A DNA stretch of 10,212 bases, taken from positions 1-10,212 of the forward strand of contig DFZI01000100.1 in NCBI GenBank assembly GCA_002383665.1, given 5' to 3'. The DNA is from Dehalococcoidia bacterium UBA4060 (GTDB taxonomy: Bacteria; Chloroflexota; Dehalococcoidia; GIF9; UBA5629). The position numbers were made by a program, and so were the translations under genes. The notes beneath the pieces were generated by a model. That model did not search any database and was not told the origin of the DNA. It saw only the letters and a program-made list of their open reading frames with translations. Within the stretch, counting starts at the first letter, position 1. Each line of letters opens with the position of its first letter. Shown piece after piece: positions 6,411 through 10,212 of this stretch.

Positions 6411-7355
6411 ATGGGAAACAGATTAAAAGATAGGGTGGCGGTGGTAACAGGGTCAGGCCGCGGCATAGGGCGTGCCGAAGCGCTGGCGCTGGCAGCCGAG
6501 GGCGCCAAATTGGTGGTCAATGACCTGGGTAGTGCCGCGGATGGGTCCGGCGCATCCCAAACACCGGCGGAGGAGGTCTGCCAGGAAATACGCAAGATGG
6601 GTGGTGAGGCTGTGCCCAACTATGATTCAGTCGCCACAGCAGAGGGCGGCGAAAACATTATCAAGACCGCCATCGACAAGTTTGGCAGGATCGATATTCT
6701 GGTCAACAATGCAGGCATTCTGCGTGCCCGCATGCTTTTCAATATGACCGAGGAAGAATGGGACATCGTTATCAAGGTGCACCTCTACGGGACCTTCCAT
6801 TGCACTAGGCCGGCCAGCGTTTACATGCGGCAGCAGAGGTACGGACGCATCGTAAATACCTCTTCCATCGCCGGACTAGGTGACATCGCGGCCGACAACT
6901 ACAGTGCAGCCAAGGAAGGTATCGTGGGATTTACACGCTCTGCTGCCCTCGACCTGGGCAAATATGGAATCACCGTCAATGCCATAAGACCCAACGCGGC
7001 CACCAGGTTGACCATGACCGAGGATTTCAAGAATTCCATGAGGAAGAAGGCGGCTTCAATGGGCATTACCTCTGAGGAAGATTTCCAGAAATATTTGGAT
7101 CAAGCCTTCGGTGTTTCCAAGCCAGAGCATATTCCTCCTCTGGTAGTCTATCTGTGTACTGAGGAGGCATCCAACATTAATGGTCGCACCTTCTTCATCA
7201 ATGGCAATCAGCTCGGCCTTTATTCGGAGCCCCAGATCATTGCGACGATTAACAAGGAAGGAGGATTATGGACGCTGGATGAACTGCTTAAAGAAGTCCC
7301 TGAGAAATTGACCAAGGGCATCGTTAATCCTGCCCCGGCCCAGGCACAGAAATAA
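6411..7355 (+). CDS. Short-chain dehydrogenase/reductase, MFE-2-like 3-hydroxyacyl-CoA dehydrogenase type
   Basis: This 314-residue cytoplasmic oxidoreductase has the classical SDR fold. The NAD(P)-binding motif TGSGRGIG is at 13-20, NNAG at 99-102, catalytic Ser at 151/152, and Tyr164 with Lys168 in YSAAK. The VNDLG stretch with Asp38 after strand 2 suggests a preference for NAD. The usual Asn of the catalytic tetrad is replaced by the KVHLYGTF form, as in the dehydrogenase domain of peroxisomal multifunctional enzyme type 2, which oxidises 3-hydroxyacyl-CoA. A tail of some 40 residues extends past the SDR core. No hydratase or SCP-2 domain is attached. AAGGAG (6397-6402) lies eight bases before the ATG. 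The 142 bases before it hold no gene and only a weak TAAAAT (6380-6385) as a promoter candidate. It is followed by a strong terminator. The acyl-CoA substrate is inferred from resemblance only. Confidence 0.88.
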   Translation: MGNRLKDRVAVVTGSGRGIGRAEALALAAEGAKLVVNDLGSAADGSGASQTPAEEVCQEIRKMGGEAVPNYDSVATAEGGENIIKTAIDKFGRIDILVNNAGILRARMLFNMTEEEWDIVIKVHLYGTFHCTRPASVYMRQQRYGRIVNTSSIAGLGDIAADNYSAAKEGIVGFTRSAALDLGKYGITVNAIRPNAATRLTMTEDFKNSMRKKAASMGITSEEDFQKYLDQAFGVSKPEHIPPLVVYLCTEEASNINGRTFFINGNQLGLYSEPQIIATINKEGGLWTLDELLKEVPEKLTKGIVNPAPAQAQK

Positions 7356-7377
7356 GTTCCCACACTTGAAAGATAGT

Positions 7378-7409
7378 AAAAGGGGCGCCACCTTGGTGGC
7401 GCCCCTTTT
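7378..7409. terminator. Bidirectional rho-independent terminator
   Basis: A perfect 11-base-pair stem, GGGGCGCCACC (7382-7392) with GGTGGCGCCCC (7395-7405), has a TT centre and is flanked by AAAA (7378-7381) and TTTT (7406-7409). The outer bases extend the symmetry to 15 pairs. Because the A and T tracts are mirror images, the hairpin has a downstream U tract on either strand. It lies 22 bases after the SDR stop codon and two bases after the HtrA stop codon, so it can end both convergent transcripts. Confidence 0.93.
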
Positions 7410-7411
7410 CA

Positions 7412-8686
7412 TTACTTGAAGTGGAAGTGGAACGGGCCAAAATCGAAGTTGTACCCGTCGCCGCCGCCGTTCAAACCCTCATTCGGACTCTGGTTGGGAG
7501 TGGCCGTAATGCTGCCGAGGTTGTCAGGCCATTCACCCATCTCAACGGGCACACTCAACTGCTGGTCTCCCCGCTGCACGGAAAGAGTTACCTTATCGCC
7601 CGGTCGCTTATTATTGAAATATGAGAGCAGGTCTTGCACCGTGGCCACCGGATGCCCGTCCACGGCAGTGATTATGTCGCCGCCGGCGGAGGGCTCATTG
7701 GGATTGGTGGTTGATACTCCGCCCTCTATCAGTCCGGCCCTGGCCGCAGGGCTGTCTTTCAGAACACCGACCACGTAGACCCCTTTCTCCACCTTTAAAT
7801 TGAGCCTTTTAGCCATCTCCGGGGTGACAGGCGTGCCCTCGATCCCCAGCCAGGCTGTCTTCACCTCGCCGCCCTTGAGCAGCTCGGGCAACTGTGCTTT
7901 GGCCGTGTTAACGGGCACGGCAAAGCCCAGGCTGTTGGCATTGTATTCGATGGCAGTGTTAATGCCGATGACCTCGCCCCTTGAGTTGAGCAGTGGGCCG
8001 CCGGAGTTGCCGGGATTGATGGCAGCATCGGTCTGGATGATATTGGTCATGGTGCGGTCTGCCGAGCCGGGCAGGGACCGCCCGACGCCGCTGACCACAC
8101 CGACGGTAATTGAGCCCTGCAATCCGTAGGGTGAGCCGAGAGCAATGGCCATCTGGCCGGGTTTGACGGTGTCGGAATCACCCAGTGTAAGATACTTAAT
8201 CTCTCCGGCCTCGGATTTATTGACCTGCAGAAGTGCCAGGTCGTTATGTTTATCGGTGCCCACCACACTGGCATCCATTTTGGTGCCGTCATCCAGCACG
8301 ACCTTCACTTTGGAGGCCCTATCGATCACGTGGTAATTGGTCAGTATATGCCCTTCCCCATCGATGAAGAAACCGGAGCCCAGTCCCTCCTGGTTGGGGC
8401 TCAGGCTGAACGGCATGGGCAGCTGCGAGCTGATCTCGACGATCGACTCGATCTGGACCACAGCCGGGATGCACTGTTCATACATGGCCACCGTGGTCGC
8501 TTCATCGAAAAGCGGCGCCGTGCCTGTGACAACAGCCGGAGAGGATGAGGGCGCTCTCTGCAGGGCATTTGCAGTAGCGCTGGCACCGGGTGCTGCACAG
8601 GCGCTGAAGAGCGAAGCAAAGATCAGCAGGGCTGTGGCCATAATCGGCAACAGCCTTATATCCGATAATTTTTTGGCTAAAGACAT
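7412..8686 (-). CDS. htrA: HtrA/DegP-type serine protease, lipoprotein with one PDZ domain
   Basis: This 424-residue protease should degrade or process misfolded proteins at the outer face of the membrane. The N terminus is a lipoprotein signal with lipobox LFSAC, making Cys30 the likely lipidated residue, then a low-complexity Ala/Ser linker to about 60. The trypsin-like domain (about 65-265) has the triad His119 (TNYHVID), Asp149 (HNDLALL) and Ser228 (GNSGGPL). A single PDZ domain follows at about 275-385, including GVLKDSPAARAGL and GGDIITAVDGHPV. The last 30 residues are Asn/Gly-rich and end in alternating aromatic and His residues (FGPFHFHFK). The start is fixed by AAGGAGGAT four bases before the ATG. 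It is the last gene of the minus-strand group, 40 bases after the putative anti-sigma factor. By analogy with DegP control by sigma E, expression with the sigma factor upstream is expected. Confidence 0.93.
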   Translation of the reverse strand: MSLAKKLSDIRLLPIMATALLIFASLFSACAAPGASATANALQRAPSSSPAVVTGTAPLFDEATTVAMYEQCIPAVVQIESIVEISSQLPMPFSLSPNQEGLGSGFFIDGEGHILTNYHVIDRASKVKVVLDDGTKMDASVVGTDKHNDLALLQVNKSEAGEIKYLTLGDSDTVKPGQMAIALGSPYGLQGSITVGVVSGVGRSLPGSADRTMTNIIQTDAAINPGNSGGPLLNSRGEVIGINTAIEYNANSLGFAVPVNTAKAQLPELLKGGEVKTAWLGIEGTPVTPEMAKRLNLKVEKGVYVVGVLKDSPAARAGLIEGGVSTTNPNEPSAGGDIITAVDGHPVATVQDLLSYFNNKRPGDKVTLSVQRGDQQLSVPVEMGEWPDNLGSITATPNQSPNEGLNGGGDGYNFDFGPFHFHFK

Positions 8687-8726
8687 ATGTATCCTCCTTG
8701 TAAATTCTCAGTCTGATGAGAAGCGA

Positions 8727-9542
8727 TTAAATGCTGGTTGAAGATATCTGCATTTCCCTGAAATAAGGCAGGAAAAGTGCTTGCGGCTCTATAATGCGGG
8801 CAACCTTTTTGCCGTCCAGGTCCACCTCTACCAGCCAGGCCTTGCCATCGACATACAGAGGTACGATAGCATGACAGGCGGACGGCGTGATTTTAACCAG
8901 GTTACTGTCGGAGATGGCTATGCTGGAGATGGAGGAGAAGACCGGAAACACCCGGCCTATCGTGGCTCCCCGTGCCAGCATGGGCTTGACCCGTGAATCC
9001 AGCAGGGCGATGTTGATGGCGTTCTCGTTAGCCTCGGGTGCAAGCTCAGCCATGAAAAGCCCCTCGAAGCGCCTGGCGTTGACCACGGTGCGGTCGTGGA
9101 TGTTGACATCGGCTTCGATAAAATCACCCATGCCGCGCCCGCATACGACACGTGCCATGCGGTCCTGCACCTCCACCCTGACGATTATGATTTCGCCGGA
9201 GCCGCTCAGCTTCTGCTGTATGGAAGGGTCCTTTTTGACCACATCGGCGGCGATGGCCGAAGGTGGGGGCGTAACCGTGTAAAATACTCCGGCCAGTATA
9301 GCACCCAGTATCAACATACCCAGGGCGCTGGCCATGGCCGGCCTCCACAGCGGACCTTTCAACCACTCCCATAAAGACCGGACTCGGCTGCGTGACCGGA
9401 CTTTGTACGGATCATTTTCCAGCAGGCGGCCGGAAGCTGTGCCCTGCATTAAGACCTGCTTGAGCACCCGCTTGTGGCCCTTTATCTCCATATCGGGCAA
9501 CTCAACATGTTCGAGCTTTTTAATCAGTTCCTCTTTCATCAT
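8727..9542 (-). CDS. Single-pass membrane protein, putative anti-sigma factor
   Basis: This 271-residue protein has no domain that I can name with certainty. Residues 1-65 are charged and presumably cytoplasmic. One membrane helix lies at about 68-89 (PAMASALGMLILGAILAGVF). About 180 residues follow that would lie outside, given the basic residues before the helix. The outer part begins AADVVKKDPSIQQKL and ends WLVEVDLDGKKVARI, which faintly recalls PepSY-type folds. It has just two cysteines, Cys134 and Cys223, both in the outer part, where they could form a disulfide. The gene follows the ECF sigma factor by 52 bases and precedes htrA, the expected place for an anti-sigma factor. No ZAS-type His/Cys zinc motif is present. 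Two ATGs occur in tandem (9542 and 9539) with only a weak AGG upstream. The anti-sigma role rests mainly on gene order and topology. Confidence 0.72.
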   Translation of the reverse strand: MMKEELIKKLEHVELPDMEIKGHKRVLKQVLMQGTASGRLLENDPYKVRSRSRVRSLWEWLKGPLWRPAMASALGMLILGAILAGVFYTVTPPPSAIAADVVKKDPSIQQKLSGSGEIIIVRVEVQDRMARVVCGRGMGDFIEADVNIHDRTVVNARRFEGLFMAELAPEANENAINIALLDSRVKPMLARGATIGRVFPVFSSISSIAISDSNLVKITPSACHAIVPLYVDGKAWLVEVDLDGKKVARIIEPQALFLPYFREMQISSTSI

Positions 9543-9594
9543 GTTCGTACCAGCCTGCTACTATTGTTAACGCGTCCGGGGAGGAAAAGTTGCA

Positions 9595-10173
9595 TCATGA
9601 CATTTTCTCCCTCAGCCTTTCCAGGCCCCTGTGCAACAGTGACTTTATCGTTCCTTCCTTTTTACCCAGTATCTGCACCATCTCGCGGATTTTCTTCTTC
9701 TCAAAAAACTTCAGTGTGATCACTTCCTGGTACATCTCGGGCAGTTCGGCGATCTTCTCGTGCAGCCTGAGGAATTCCTCGTGCCGGCTCAGCTCCTCCT
9801 CGGCCTGATTGATCTCATCGGTATAGTCGTTGGTATCTGCCAGCTCCGCTATCTGCTCAAGGCTGGTCACCCTGCCATTATGTTTGCGGTAATAGTCGTT
9901 GATCTCGTTGCCTGCTATGCGGTAGAGCCATGCCCCGAAGGGAACATCGCGCCAGCGGTACTTTTTAATCTGGCTGAGCGCCTTCAGGAAAGTGACCGAC
10001 GTGATATCCAGCGCAAGCTGAATATTGGCCGTACGTTTTAAAGCCAGGTTGAAAATACGCTGGTAATAAATCTCATAAAGCTCGCCGAAAGCCTGGCAGT
10101 CATGCTGGGCACGCCTGACCAACTGCTCCTCGGTCTTAAGCTCCGCCGGTGATACGATTGTATTTACCGTCAT
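9595..10173 (-). CDS. ECF-type RNA polymerase sigma factor
   Basis: This 192-residue protein is a two-domain group IV (ECF) sigma factor that directs RNA polymerase to a small set of promoters. Region 2 covers about 18-97, with AFGELYEIYYQRIFNLAL, the DITSVTFLKAL segment and PFGAWLYRIAGNEINDYYRK, typical of the -10 recognition helices. A variable acidic linker (about 103-135) separates it from region 4 (about 138-190), with LPEMYQEVITLKFFEKKKIREMVQILGKKEGTIKSLLHRGLERLRE, the -35 recognition helix-turn-helix. There is no region 1 or 3 and no extra C-terminal domain. The ATG at 10173 has no Shine-Dalgarno sequence, and a -10-like TATTAT ends five bases before it, so translation may be leaderless or start inefficiently. 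It heads the group sigma, putative anti-sigma, htrA, all on the minus strand with gaps of 52 and 40 bases. Confidence 0.93.
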   Translation of the reverse strand: MTVNTIVSPAELKTEEQLVRRAQHDCQAFGELYEIYYQRIFNLALKRTANIQLALDITSVTFLKALSQIKKYRWRDVPFGAWLYRIAGNEINDYYRKHNGRVTSLEQIAELADTNDYTDEINQAEEELSRHEEFLRLHEKIAELPEMYQEVITLKFFEKKKIREMVQILGKKEGTIKSLLHRGLERLREKMS

Positions 10174-10177
10174 TGCA

Positions 10178-10207
10178 ATAATATCTTGTAATTTAAATAT
10201 AAGTTAA
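10178..10207 (-). promoter_or_regulatory. Candidate promoter of the sigma/anti-sigma/htrA group
   Basis: On the minus strand TTAACT (10207-10202, four of six matches to TTGACA) and TATTAT (10183-10178, five of six) are 18 bases apart in very AT-rich DNA at the window edge. The same -35 stretch reads TTAACTT, which also contains the AACTT found in many ECF-type -35 elements, so autoregulation is possible. A matching ECF -10 is not evident. AT-richness makes chance matches likely. Confidence 0.33.
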
Positions 10208-10212
10208 TAACG

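Noticed and set aside
5882..6619. 245-codon open frame on the minus strand
   Set aside because: It lies antisense to the pseudouridine synthase and SDR genes, has no recognisable family and reflects codon bias of the real genes on the other strand.

Overview
This window looks like a chromosomal segment from an anaerobic, moderately GC-rich bacterium. The gene families suggest Chloroflexota, perhaps a Dehalococcoidia relative. This is an inference from gene content and style: a CCA-encoding tRNA-Ala, a one-piece FAD/Fe-S oxidoreductase, an MFE-2-like short-chain dehydrogenase, an ECF sigma unit and lipoproteins with lipoboxes. No taxonomic marker is present. I see no insertion sequence, phage gene, CRISPR array or other sign of recent transfer.

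Layout. Bases 1-146 are AT-rich and non-coding, with three small palindromes. A tRNA-Ala(TGC) on the minus strand (147-222) follows, with a recognisable promoter. A GH10-family glycoside hydrolase (331-1830, minus) carries both a lipobox signal peptide and a C-terminal membrane helix. Divergent from it is an ArsR-family repressor (1998-2336, plus) with a near-consensus sigma-70 promoter and an inverted repeat just downstream of the predicted transcription start. After 62 bases comes a 1025-residue fusion (2399-5476): an FAD-binding oxidase half, two 4Fe-4S motifs, two CCG-type cysteine domains, and a methionine/proline-rich tail. Next are an RsuA/RluB-type rRNA pseudouridine synthase (5549-6268), possibly translated from a leaderless message, and an SDR dehydrogenase (6411-7355). 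A perfect hairpin flanked by A and T tracts (7378-7409) separates the SDR from a convergent minus-strand group.

The minus-strand group at the right reads, in transcription order: ECF sigma factor (10173-9595), single-pass membrane protein and putative anti-sigma factor (9542-8727), then HtrA-type lipoprotein serine protease (8686-7412). This resembles a compact cell-envelope stress module in which the protease is encoded with the sigma factor and its likely regulator.

The points most worth a second look are the Met/Pro-repeat tail of the oxidoreductase, the sigma/anti-sigma/HtrA module with its two-cysteine extracytoplasmic sensor domain, and the ArsR promoter-operator. I see no clear evidence of an entirely new defence or mobile system.
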